Assembly: GCA_015680685.1 (NCBI GenBank)
Contig: MNCI01028376.1
Coordinates: 316,431 to 380,430, forward strand
Length of the DNA: 64,000 nucleotides
Source of the DNA: Gnetum montanum
Taxonomy: Eukaryota; Streptophyta; Gnetopsida; Gnetales; Gnetaceae
Direction of reading: 5' to 3'
How positions within the stretch are numbered: the stretch's first letter is position 1; the number at the start of each line of letters is the position of its first letter. The notes below the pieces were generated by a model. It had not been told where the DNA came from, searched no databases, and worked only from the letters and a program-made list of their open reading frames with translations. The translations under genes were made by a program, and so were the position numbers. Shown one piece after another: positions 36,390 through 48,330 of the stretch.

Positions 36390-36640
36390 TTGGCATCGTT
36401 GCTAGGGACCATTTGAACTTCTTCCTCATCTTTGCACCATCAAAGGAATTTTGTGTTATTTTTTCCTCATGTTTAATTTTGTTGTCCTGAATACCAAAAT
36501 TTTGTAATGATTGTAATTTCATACACTAGGGCACTTAGCTTTTATTGTGTTATTCATGTATTATTTTGTGTATTAATAATCCTATACCTTTCTAAATATT
36601 TTGTAAGAAACTTTGTCCTATTTTTGTTCACTCAATGGGA
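36390..36640 (+). other. PBS joined to 3' UTR in P
   Basis: TTGGCATCGTTGCTAGGGA is a tRNA-Asp PBS. Two bases later the sequence becomes ATTTGAACTTCTTC..., which aligns with the 3' UTR after ORF3 at 44176-44390. The two parents share CTAGG at the joint, so a microhomology-type junction removed gag, pol and ORF3 at this point. Confidence 0.7.
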
Positions 36641-38400
36641 AAATTCTAAAAAAATTTCTATCAAAAATCCAAGGTTTGTGACCCCCACAACATAAAGCAT
36701 ACCTCTAGAAGCTACAGGTCTAAAGAATGAAGTGAATTAGGCAAATAGTTTCAAAGGTACAAGTTATGAAAGGTTTTGAGCTCTAAAAAATTGTAAAAAC
36801 TTCCCTTACATTTGAAGCAAATGGTAAAATAATTCCTAAGTGATGAGTGCCATATATAAAATATTTCCCATGTGTCGACTAGGCCTAGTCAGTGTTGCTA
36901 TTGACCACCATTGACTAAGTCAAAATTTGAAAAATGCAAGGAGTTTTTGAATGAAATTAGAGTCAAATGGAAGCCCAAAAAGCCAAGAACACAATGAGAT
37001 ACATGAAGAGGACTTGAGATTTTACAAAAGATGGAGAATGATTGGAAAATGCCTTAAGGAGCACAGAATTGGATGTAACCAATGGGAAATGAAAAATATT
37101 TGAATGTTAGAATGCCTAAGGATAAAGGACTTAACTAGCCCAACCAAGAGCTATGCAAGTTGGTTCTCCCCACAGTAGGCTCATGCACTTTTTACCCTTA
37201 CATAACCTCAACCAAAGGGGTTTGTGGGCCTTACAGTTGATGAATGATTATGAAAAGTTAAGGACCAAATCCCAAAAAATCTACCCAAGAATTTCAACAT
37301 GTCAAACTAAGACATTGAAAAAAAAACATGAAAACCAGTAGTGAGGTGAGTTATAGAAAGCATTAATGGATGAGATAGAGAGTGGAATGGATTTCTTGAT
37401 TGTGGTCACATGAAGTCCCTTGTGGATTCTATCATTAAATGATCCAATAAAGTCCAACCTTATTCTAGATCAAAACCAACCACTTTCAATGACTCAACAT
37501 CATCACTCTTGGACTAATCCACCACCTCGAGACACAAGAATACTCCCACAAACAACCACTATTCTTTATTTTAGAAGAAAAGAGAAGTAGAAAGTAAGAA
37601 AGCACCTCAGTTAGAGGGGATCTTCAAGCATGGGTAACATGTCTTTCTAGTTCCATAACGAGTGCTTGTAGCTCATTTATTTTATATAAGGGGTGTGCTT
37701 TGAATTCCCATCATGTTTTTTTCTTAAATTTTATGTTTTTATGGATTTTTTGGATGGGAACCACACCATGCAAAGACTTATTCAACTTCCTATTATTGGT
37801 CATCACATAATGGTAAGAAATCCATGAAAACACACATGCACTTAAGCAAGTAGAGAGGCATAAAGAGTATTAAATCCCCTTGAAGTCACACCCTTTTCAA
37901 ACCTTTGAATCCTTCCTAAGTTTGGAAACTACCAAGGTCACAAATTTGTTAAGGTTTTCTTAACGAAAAAGAAACCTTATATATCCAAAACAATGAAAAC
38001 CATAGAGTTAATTGATGGGTGGATGATGGGGACTCACTACCTATTCCACAAAAGAGAACCTTGTCTTAGTTATTAGTCATCAAAATTCAAAAATAGAAAC
38101 TAAACATTAGCAATCAAGAACATTAAGTACAAACCACCATTAGTAAATAGTTACAACACCACTGTGTCATGTTTGCAAAAAAGATAATAATAAGAAAAAA
38201 TTCATACTAAAAGAAGGACAAATATGTAAGAAATTGTAAAAATATTCAAGAAATATAAAATGTAGTAATAATGTTGTAAAACAAAATAAAGTGTAAAAAT
38301 AACAAAGCGTAAAACAAAAAAGATAGAATAATTGAGGAGCCACTTATATAGTTAGCATGGATAGCCATATCCCCCATGACTAGATTGAAAGGAGGAGCTC
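36640..38400 (-). other. Inverted spacer of P
   Basis: Non-coding spacer matching 1650-3030 and 15700-17900 in minus orientation (for example CCACAGTAGGCTCATGCACT near 37170). A CATGGGGGATATGG motif on the minus strand (about 38365-38378) resembles the PPT beside the LTRs. No gene. Confidence 0.6.
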
Positions 38401-38439
38401 TAAAAGATTGAGCAAGGTCATTCATCTAATGAGGTGTTG

Positions 38440-39735
38440 CTTGCACTTGCTTACTTGGGCTCATGGAAAGGTTTAAGCTGTTGTAGGTTGATCAATTGCT
38501 TTTTGTTCGAACTCTTAGGTTTGTAGATCAACATGGACCTAGACGAAAAGGTTTTAAAAATGGTATAGGGCCCTTTCCACAACATTTAGAACATAGTTTG
38601 TTGAGGTACATGTGTGAAGTTTCCATAGAGGACCTTATCTCTAGGTTGAAATTTCACTTTTCTTATCCTAAGGTCATGGCGTTATTTACTAAATACTTTG
38701 TGCACTTCATTCAAGGATAGGACCACCAATCGATTCTCATATAGAATGTTAATGTTGATTAATCTATCTTTTTGTACTATGCTCAGATCAAGTTCAAGGT
38801 CACCTGCTATTGAAAGTATATGGATCTTGGATTGAATTGGAAGGGTTAGTAATTTTCTGTACACCAGCTCATAGGGAGAGTAGCCTATAGGGATTTTTCA
38901 TGTTGAGTGGTATGCCTAGAGGGCATCATTAAGTTTCGTGCTCTAGTCTCTCCTATATTTGCTAATTTTTCTTGTTAAAATTTTAGTGATCTCCCTATTG
39001 GTAACCTCTACTTGACCATTGGCTTGTGAATGATAGGGTGTTATTAATTTATATTCAACCCCCAAGCATTGCATGAGCTTGCAAAAAGTAGCACTTGTAA
39101 AATGAGTACCATGGTTAAAATTCAGTGCATGTGGCACTCCAAACCTGTTTACAACGTTTTGTTGTACAAACTATGTAGCAATGGAAGATGTACAGTCGGT
39201 GATGGTTGCTACTTATACCCATTTCATATGATCATTAACAATGACTATTATGTACACTTTTCCATTTGACATGGGAGTGATGGGATCCATAAAGTCTATG
39301 CCCCATATGTCAAAGAGTTCTAATGGTTGGATCCACTCTTAAGGTCCCTCCATGTAAGTGGTCATCCCATCATCTCATTGATACCATTCACAAGAGTAGA
39401 CAAAATGGTGGACATCCTTGAAGATTATTGGACAATAGTACCCTATCATCAAGATTTCAATGGTCATGCATCTTTCTACATAGTGACCCCCACAAGGATC
39501 CACAGGAGCATCTTGGAAAATATGTAGTTGTTAAGCATTAGGAACACACCAATGAACCAGGTCATCAACACACACCTTGTAAAGGTGTTCGTTAATCTCC
39601 ATGGAGTGTTTATCCTAATGAAAAAACTATTGTTTCTTCCAATGTTCTAACTCTTGTGAAATCTCTTGAGTGAGAAGATAAGAGAGGATGCCATCATATC
39701 ATTTTGGTTCAATGGGAACTTGTTCATTTATTGCA
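38440..39735 (-). pseudogene. pol: Inverted integrase and RNase H end in P
   Basis: The minus strand reads FDIWGIDFMDPITPMSNGKV (first Asp), ALNFNHGTHF (second Asp lost), ITPYHSQANGQVEVTNREI (Glu), GYSPYELVYRK, then a C-terminal region ending HKVFSK. It is closely similar to E1 integrase (3060-4110). Its orientation is opposite to the LTRs, gag and ORF3 around it. Confidence 0.78.
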
Positions 39736-39935
39736 CTTAAGCATACCTTTTCACTTCATAAGTGTAATTGGAAAGACAATGATTATAATAGTTAGTTTCA
39801 CCTCCTAGAGAACAACATAATTAGAAGGCTATAAGTCCACAAAATTAGACTAGATCACACATGAACACTTAGTGATTTGTATGATTAGGTGTAGGGACTA
39901 CTCGACGCTCATCATTGGTGCCATTGCCAAGGACT
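39733..39935 (+). repeat. Internal LTR piece and second PBS in P
   Basis: 39733-39914 matches the last 180 bp of the P LTRs (R/U5 end, finishing GCTCATCA). It is followed by TTGGTGCCATTGCCAAGGAC, a tRNA-Asp PBS. It replaces a full 5' LTR in front of gag. Confidence 0.75.
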
Positions 39936-40078
39936 TGTAGTTTGATACATGTGTTATCTAGGATTTAGTGAATATTATTTAAGATCATGAAAACAAATCT
40001 TAAGGTCATAATTATTTGAAGAGAATAATTATAATTATAATTATAATCTAAGCACACTAATTTTTCCTCTAATCCAAA

Positions 40079-41200
40079 ATGTCTTCTTCTCACACACATT
40101 ATGAATCAAAATAACTAGTGCCCTAATAATTCAAAGTGATGTACACTCATCAAGATGAGCAATTAGGGTGGAGAGATATGGAGGGTAACATTGTGTTACC
40201 TCCCTACCAATATGTTCTTGGGATGTTTCTCCTAACTCTTAAGAGGTTAGGCATCTAGGATCTCCATGATGAATATGTCTTATAGGACCATGACTATCAA
40301 GATTATTATCCCACAAAAACACAACGTAAATGAGATTGGCACCAAGAGAAGTGCCATGAAGCTATGAACAGGAAATAGTTCACTAGCCCCTTGTTTTTTT
40401 TGAACTAAAATGATAATAAGGATGCTCCATTTTAGGGTTCTCAACATGAAGATTCTTCACCTCCTTGACTCTAGTGAAGGGGGCTTGAACTTGAATCTAC
40501 AACCCACTATCGATAGTCTAGGTTCAAGAAAAAATGGGAGTCAAGGCAAGGGCTTAGGCAAGCATCATGATGACATAAAACCTAATGATCATGATCATGA
40601 CAAGTGAAGAGAATGTGGTAGACACCATGGTGGTGGAAATCCTCCTTCCTCTTCATTAGTATCTTCTTCTTCCTCCTATGAACCTGAACGAAACCATAGG
40701 GGAAAAAACCATGATGAAGATAAATAATAGGAAAATGATTGTAGGTGCTACCATGAATGAAGGGGTAGCAGGGATCATCATAGGCATAATCAAAATCATG
40801 ATGATGATGAACCTTTATTGGCAACTCAAAGTATGCTAAACATCATAGAGGTAGTCAGAATTCCAATGAGGCATGTGAAAGATAGCATAATCAAGAGGTT
40901 GAATATGAACAATATCCCCAAATTTAAAGGGTGTTATAACTCAAATCCACAAGCCCATATTTAGGCCTTTCACAATGCTTGTGCCTTGCAGAACATAGAA
41001 AACAACTAGCATAAACTTAAGTTATTCCACAGGACACTCATAAAAGAAGCAGAAATTTGGTATTGGTCCTTGGAGCCAGAATCAATTCACAAATGGAGTA
41101 CAATGCTTGAGTTGTTTGATGAAAAATATCAGACGTACTCTATAGTGTCCAATTTGAGAATGAAAATCCAAGGCTTGGGTTTTTAACAAGAAAATTTTTA
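40079..41200 (+). pseudogene. gag: gag of P
   Basis: From ATG 40079 (MSSSHTHYESK then a stop). It shares LLATQSMLNIIEVVRIPMRH and RLNMNNIPKFKG with E1. The capsid block reads NPQAHI, AFHNACALQNIENN, LFHRTLIKEAEIWYWSLE and WSTMLELFDEKYQTYS. The knuckle region is missing, and the sequence passes quickly to ORF3, so protease and pol are deleted here. Stops are frequent. Confidence 0.72.
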
Positions 41201-41358
41201 GAATTTTTCTAACTCCCCCATTGGTTTAATGAATAAAATAATATTAAAATGATCAAACCAACCATGATCACAACTTAACTACTCTAAGAGATAAGGTATT
41301 CCAAATGTTTCTAAGTTACACATTAAGTGCTAATCCTTGGTCATGTTGTGATTATTGA

Positions 41359-44179
41359 TGGCACCTAAACCAAAATGCCTCTAGGAAGGAGCACCACCTC
41401 AACTAAGGGACAACCAACCTAGATCTAAAAGGAAGAAACAAGAACAAGCCCAAGAATAGGTAGTATAAACTCATGTGATGGAACCTCTTCAGGAGGATTC
41501 CAAAGTAAAATCTATCCAATGGATTCCGAAGTGGCCATAACTAAACAATCCCATCGAGATGGGGTGTTAGGACCGGTGCTAAGACTAGAGGTCACATTAA
41601 CTAAAGCCTACCTTGATCAGATCAGGCCTCATGAAATTTAATCTTCAGTTATCCAAGAATTGAACTTTGAACCATTCTTAGGACATGCTCTATAAGAAGT
41701 TAAGACATAGTTGCATAACTCTTCTATGTGGTCAATCATCATTTCTAGTGGGAAATGGTTCTTGGAAGAGACATATCTCTTCTAGAATGATAGGTGGGAG
41801 GGAGTCACTATGAAGATCAAGGATATTTAGGTGTCCTACTTAGTGGAGGCCATTACGCAGGTGCTTGGGTTGCCTAATATTGGAACAAATTTAGCATCAA
41901 TCTCCACATAAGTAGACCCAAAGGTAAAGAAGAAGTGGATGCAATGATGTTATGCAGTAGACTATAAGAAGTATAGTGCACTCACCCTAACGGAGCATGT
42001 ATATTTCAAAATAGTGACCTATCACCTTAATTCAAAAATGAGTCCTAATAAGGTGATTTCCTTTTCTGCCCATGCATGTGTTACTCTGAGTGAAAAATTC
42101 CCTATAAACCTTTCATAGCTAATCTATCTCGAGATAGAGAAGTGAGTTAAGTAAAATGAATGTGGAAGGAAGGCCCTACCCTTTCCCTGCCTCATTAGAA
42201 AACTATGCAAAAGAGTAGAAATAGTTTGCTATGCCAACAATACAAACAACATGCTCCTTCTACCTCTTGGGCATGATGAAGGGGAATATTTCTACCATAA
42301 CCAAGGAAGAGAAGAAGCAACCACCACCTCCATTGCAAACTCCTAAAACCACGCTAGAGTCCTACGCTAGCCTTGAACAAATGCACAAGATTTGAGAGAA
42401 GCTCTTACGTGAGAATGACCAATGAGTAGAAATGAGTGATGGCAATCCATCTATTTATCACCTAGCAATGAGTCACCTCAATGAAGCAACTTGAACCATT
42501 AGCCAAATGGAGGGAGGTGGGCTAATTTTCTCAGCCCAAAGAATGCAACTACCCATGAGATCAAATCCTAGTGCTCAAGAGGTAATGGTCTCTCTCTCAC
42601 AACAAGAGAAATTCCCAGAAATCTCTAGGAATGCCGCTACCTTCATGATGCATCTGAAGGAGGGTGAAGGGACAACTCTATTGTTGATGCAGCACCATGG
42701 GTAGGACACAATAGATGACATGGTTACTGATAAAATTGCTAAGGCATTAAATGCACCTATAGCATCTATACTAGACATTTCTACACTTAGAGATGTGTAG
42801 ACATTCACAAGAATAGTTAGCAACCAATTGAATGTAGCCTAGCATGAAGAGTTGCTCGACTGACTAGTTGAAACTAGGCAACCAATTTCAAATGTCTTTG
42901 ACCTTCTAGACACAAACACTCTAACATAGTCAAAACTATTAAAAGCAAGGGGTAAATGCATTATCATAGAAGGACAACTTGAAATAGCCAAAGCTAAAAA
43001 CTAATGCCTGGCTATATAGGTTGCTGAATTAACAGTCCACATTGCTGACCTTGCTTTTCTTAGCCCTGCATTGACCCATGATGAAGTTTTTCAACAACTT
43101 CAAGAAAATCTCAAGAAGACTAAGGACATAAAGGAGATGGAGATCTTTGATCAATTCTTGGCCAATGTCACCATGCATAATATCCAAAAGACATTGGATC
43201 AGACTTGCTAGAAGAATGTTACTTTGACCATAGAAAATCACCGCCCGTGGAATGTTGATGTGCAAAATCAGCAAATGGAATATTTCATCAATCAATAATA
43301 GGAGTAGCTAGTCAGAGTAAACACTGAATTGGGAAGATTGGCAATCGAAAACAAAAATATCTCCATCGATGAAGTTTGAGCCCTTCACCATAAATCTACA
43401 ATAGAGGTAGTCACCTAAAAAAATGAGGCTCTCAAATGTAAGAGAGTAAAAAATCACTATAGAGATTAGGTTGTTCTACATAAAGAACTCAATAAAAAAA
43501 ATATTCAGATGATGAAGGTGAAAGTTAATGAGGCCTTTTAATAGCTCAAGGAAGGAGGTGATGTCTAGTAGCCTCTCTTTGATGGGCTCAATGATTACAA
43601 CAAGGCAAAGATCCACATGAATAAGTTATAGATCGAAGCTATGAAAGAGTACATGGAGCTTGGAAATCTCCATTATGCACATATGGTGATACCAACTACC
43701 AAACAACCATGATTTGAGTTGGAGAAACAAGTGGTCAAGTTGTACTTGTTGTACGAAGCTAAGTTCAAGCATCAAGAAAACAACAAGAGAATGCTTGAGG
43801 TGCCAAATTCAAAACTAGATGTTCTCAAGAAACACTTCATTGAGCAATAGTCTACAACTAAGAACCTAGCCAAGAAAATGAGTGATTACTAGGAGTTGTA
43901 GAATGCAATAAAGGTGTTTGATGTTGAATGCTAACTTTTGATTGCCTACTTCATCAATGTGAAGGAGATTTTCCCAGAAATGCTTCGCAATGTGGCATGG
44001 ACCATGAACGATCACAAGAGTAAGGACAAGAAGATGAAGGCACTATTGGGCACCTTCTATATTCCACTAGAAGTTGTAACTACTCTAAGACAACCACAAC
44101 CGCCTCAACCACTACATGTTCTTGAAGTACAACAAGGTCCTTTGGAGCCTCAGGAGCCTCCACAACCTAGGACTATTTG
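41359..44179 (+). pseudogene. ORF3 of P (about 940 codons, broken)
   Basis: The start is probably ATG 41359 (MAPKPKCL). The N-terminal half has WFLEETYLF, VSYLVEAITQVLGLP, YFKIVTYHLNSKMSPNKV, CVTLSEKFPINLS and ALPFPCLIRKLCKR. The last resembles the plant transposon-protein signature known from Athila-like ORFs. The C-terminal half is highly charged: LEKQVVKLYLLYEAKFKHQE, KLDVLKKHFIEQ. It ends with an open 80-codon stretch (43938-44180) rich in Pro/Gln, QPQPPQPLHVLEV. Coiled coil is likely; no membrane segment is seen. Function unknown. Confidence 0.62.
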
Positions 44180-44408
44180 AACTTCTTTGTCATATTTACA
44201 TCATTAGAGGAATTATGCTTTTCATTTTTGTCATAGTGTTCAATTTTGTTATCCTAAACACAAAAATTTTGTAATGATTGTAATTTTTTCTTGTTGTTCA
44301 TCTGTTATTTTATGTGTCAATAATCTCATACTTTCCCAAATATTTTGTAAAAAACTTTGTCCTCCTTTTGTTCACTCAAGGATGAGTTTTCATTCAATCA
44401 TGGGGGTA
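44180..44408 (+). other. 3' UTR and PPT of P
   Basis: 229 bases after ORF3, also present at 36411-36640. It ends in ATCATGGGGGTA, the polypurine tract directly before the 3' LTR. Confidence 0.7.
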
Positions 44409-45300
44409 TGATGAGTTGCATTTTTTGGATTATGTTGATGAGGCCTCATCAACATGGCCCTATTGATATGACCCCATCAACGTAGACATGTCAACGTGGG
44501 ATTTAATTTGTTGACATGGCCTCGTCAATGTAGTGTCTATTTTTTCCTATAAATGCATACTCACTTACCATGTTCATGGCATCTTTTATAATAGTTGTAG
44601 TAGAGCTCTTGTAGCTTTGTCATTTGAAAGTTACAATATTTTTGTAGATGTCCATAGTAGGAGTCAAAGAGCTACAAATCTTTATTTGAGCACTGGTGTA
44701 CCTGAGCACAATCATGTGTGTGGTAATGAAGATGAGCTTTGTAATAAACCTTACAAGACTTCGAAATAGATTAATTATTTATTTATGCATTTAATGTTTT
44801 ATGCAATTTTCTTTAATGCTTTAAGTAATTAAGCTAAATTAAGCTAGATTAAATAGCAATTAATTAAGCACATAAGTATGACCACTTTGAGCATATGCTT
44901 GGAACTTGGTAATCCTAGTAACGCTTAACATTTGGTAACCCAGTAGCATTAAACATGTTTAGGATGTGTACGACAAGTGGGAACAAATGCTTATGTTAAG
45001 ATTAGTTAGGTGTAGCTAGTTAGATTAAATTATAAATTTAATTATCTTGTTTTATATATTATTCTTTATCCTTGGACAACTTAAAACATAAAAATGATGA
45101 AAATCATATGTCTCAATTACACTTAACCATATCTTTCCATTTCACAAGTGTAATTAGGAAGACAATTATTGCAACAATTAGTTTCACTTCCTAGAGACCA
45201 GTGTACTTAGAAGGCTATAAGTCCATGGAATTCAATCGAATCATGCGTGAACACTTAGTGATTCGTATGGTTGGGCGTAGGGACTACTCACCACTCATCA
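44409..45300 (+). repeat. 3' LTR of P
   Basis: 892 bp, TGATGAG to CTCATCA. A TATA-like CCTATAAATGC lies near 44547. The U3 tip carries a perfect 24-bp palindrome at 44432-44455 centred on GAGGCCTC. Confidence 0.87.
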
Positions 45301-45305
45301 ATGTT

Positions 45306-47740
45306 GAAACCTTCCAAGGTCTTTGTACAAAGCCAAAAATTTTCCAAGAAGCTCAAAACATGCACCAAACCTGCAAGTGTGAATTGGAAGGCTAGGGTGT
45401 CAACATGGGAAATAGAAACATTAACTATGTATGAAAAAACCATAAACACATAGTACATGATACACATCCCAAATCTAGGACTTACAATTAACTTACAATA
45501 TGCAACAGGATGATTCATCAATAATAATAAAAAAATTTTGCATTATTGTATGTCATTTTTTGTATTGCCAAGAAGAAAAGTTTGAATGAATCATAATACA
45601 TTACACATACCATTATGAATCACATGAGTGAGAATGAACATATTAGTCTATCATTTGGGGTACATGTAATAACTTTAATTAGGAGGATGAATGTGTCCAT
45701 TCCTACAAAAAAGGTCAAAAGACCTTATTCTCAACCTTATGATTGTGGCACACTTTTATGAAGGAATTTACAAGTTTCCAAGTAGCATGTTCCATCATTC
45801 ACTTTAAAGAAAAAAGATTCAAAGAGCATGTTGATGTGAAAGATGATTTGAAACTTGAATGCCATGAAAAATTTGGTAGTTCAAGACCATCATAGGTAGA
45901 AGCATCTCATAGAGATGATCAAAGGAAAGAGAGCCATTAATGATATTGAGCTTAGGAATAGTGTGAAGATCTCCTTTGACATTGAAGTGCTAGAAAATGA
46001 GGATGAAGATACAACAACTACTAAGAGTTTAAATGATGAATAAGACAAAAGTCCTTATGTTGTTGCTGCTACTAAAGAAAGTTCTAAAGAGAGTGCTAAA
46101 ACAAAGTGACCTTGAGAAAGAGAAAGAGGAGGAATGAGTTTTTCCTCTTGTTATCTATGTTTCTATCCTATGTTACATGTCATGTATTTTTTTTTATCCT
46201 ATTAAATTTGTGTGTGTGCTGGGTTTATTAGTTTTGATTGGACTTTAGGTATCTTGGTAGATATAACTTTTATTTTTGAAAAAAGATTACATTTGTATTT
46301 TCTATTCTCATGTTAAAATTTTTTTGGTTAATCTAATATGCATTATGCATTATGTTTATATTTAGTCTCCTATTCTATGCATACATATTTTACTTTGTCT
46401 CTCATATTATTTTATGCTGATACCTACTATGCTAACCCAATATTACAAGTCTTCAAGCATGCTTGNAATACCTACTATGCTAACCCAATATTACAAGTCT
46501 TCAAGCATGCTTGATAGGCATTTTTTTCAATTAGATTCTTCCTTGTGTGTTATGTAGGTTTGAATGATAAAAGGGGAAGAATAAAATAAAGTAAAATTCT
46601 ATTTTTTATTTTCATTCTATGTATATGCATTTTTTGTGCTTTCCGAAAGTCATAAGCTCATGAGGAGCCTAAGTTGAGTAAGGATGCTCATGCTTGATAC
46701 TTATGTTTTGATGCTCATGATCTCTATAGACTCATTTTGTATTGATTTTAGTTAAATTAGTTATAGGTGTTTCTTTATATTCAAATAGGGAAACATTGAT
46801 GTTTGTATAAGTGATTTCGAATTACAATCATTATGCCATGTGATCTTATTGATTTCCTCTCCATTAAAGTTGTTCATGGTTAAAATATTTAAAGGTTGTG
46901 TTCCTTAGAAGTTTTTTATAATGATACACTCCTTTGATTGACCTCTTCATACTTTGGTTAACTGGTTATTATTATAATTTTTTTTTGAAATTATAAAAGT
47001 GTTAGATTGACCACCCTTTGGATAAATCAACTAACATGAGAATTAGAAAAGATTTTTAGTTGATAATGATACACTCTTTAGGTTAACTAATCTAAGAATC
47101 AGAGAAGATTAGTAGTTGAAAAACAAATACTTTTTAGGTCAAGTACCATCTAGATAGGTCTACTAAGCCAAGATAAGATTTTGTTGGAGAGATCAACCTC
47201 ATGATTCAAAGGTTGACTAATTAACCTAATAGATCAACCATCCATGGAATAGTTCAACTAATTGAAGATTATTTTAGAAAAAAATTAGAAAGATAAGAAC
47301 ATAAAAGAAATAGTCATTATGTGGACCGATCAATAAATGGTGGCCTCAAGATTTATGAAATGCAAAATGACACTTAGCACATGAGTAGTCTGCTTGCAAT
47401 TCATACTGGATCCTTTTGTACATACTATCTTATAGTTCATTCCATCTCTTAATTCCTCTTCTTGTTTCATGTGCATCAAAGTGAATGTCTATGATCTCTT
47501 GAGATCTCGCCTATACCATGTAATTCTTTGTAAAATTCCTTGATTTTTGTGTGGATAAATGATCACCCTAATGATGATTATATGAGGAAGACTAACAACA
47601 CATAAACCAATGCTAAAGGCTTCATTACGAAGACAAATAGAACTAGGAAAAGAGAAGGCTATTGGCCCCTTGTTAANACAAATAGAACTAGGAAAAGAGA
47701 AGGCTATTGGCCCCTTGTTAATGGAGTCGGCCCATGTCAA
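45306..47740. other. A+T-rich sequence, no gene supported
   Basis: The first part may continue the M4 LTR. At 45918-46043 a short frame (MIKGKRAINDIELRNSVKIS...) is open for 41 codons, then stops; no family is recognised. N-joined direct repeats at 46420-46513 (N at 46466) and about 47645-47709 (N at 47677) are assembly joins. Confidence 0.4.
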
Positions 47741-48129
47741 ATCATAATAAAAATCTAGTGTGTTGTTACCTTATCTTTGCTTTTTATTTTTATTTTGATT
47801 ATTTGGTAGCTTAAATCTTAGTTCTCAGTTAGGACTTGATTAGTCTATGCTAGTTCCTATTTTTCTCTTATTAATGTATTGCTTAGTTTGTATTTAATCT
47901 TTCTTTATGCTTTAGATCTACTTTAATAGGCTTTTTATCATCCTATACATTCACCGCATCCCTCTAGGATTTTTTTTAATCCATAACATCTACATAAGTT
48001 ATCAATAATAAAATTAAACAAATAAGAAAAGATAGAGTTATCTTACCAAAGATCGTCTCTTGTAGAGGACTGCATGGAGAGATAATCCTTGAGGGAGACT
48101 TGATATCTCATAATAATAAGCATGAAGTG

Positions 48130-48330
48130 GATGAATCCATAAAACTAGTTATTGAATCACACCTTCTGTAAAGTAAAATTGAGGGCCTCCCAATTAACCT
48201 TTTCATAAGCTTTGTTAAGATTGAGCTTAAAGAGCAAACTTCTTTCTTGTGGACATGGGCCTAATGAATAACTTCATGAGTGATAATAACATTATCAAAA
48301 ATAGTTTGACTAGGCAAGAAAAGGAAAAAA
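48130..48330 (-). pseudogene. LINE reverse transcriptase fragment
   Basis: The minus strand reads FDNVIITHEVIH, KKEVCSL in one frame and KLNLNKAYEKVNWEAL-like in another, the motif FIPGRQI.DNI...EV.H....K...L.KLD..KAYD.VNWE of plant LINE RTs. Frameshifted and short. Confidence 0.5.

Larger units (their letters stand above)
35515..45300 (+). mobile_element. Composite Athila-like element P
   Basis: Outer LTRs 35515-36389 and 44409-45300 are in the same orientation and are flanked by the perfect 5-bp repeat ATGTT (35510-35514 and 45301-45305). Inside are a PBS (36390), a piece of 3' UTR (about 36411-36640), an inverted spacer-integrase block (about 36640-39735, minus strand), an internal LTR piece (39733-39914), a second PBS (39915), gag (40079-41200), ORF3 (41359-44179), 3' UTR and PPT. 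Forward-strand pol is absent. The unit is 9,786 bp. Confidence 0.75.

Noticed and set aside
38943-39137. Integrase fragment as a host gene
   Set aside because: It belongs to the decayed inverted pol of the composite element, with a lost catalytic Asp.
41359-44179. ORF3 as a retroviral envelope gene
   Set aside because: It is in the env-like position, but no signal peptide, hydrophobic membrane segment or Cys-rich ectodomain pattern is visible.
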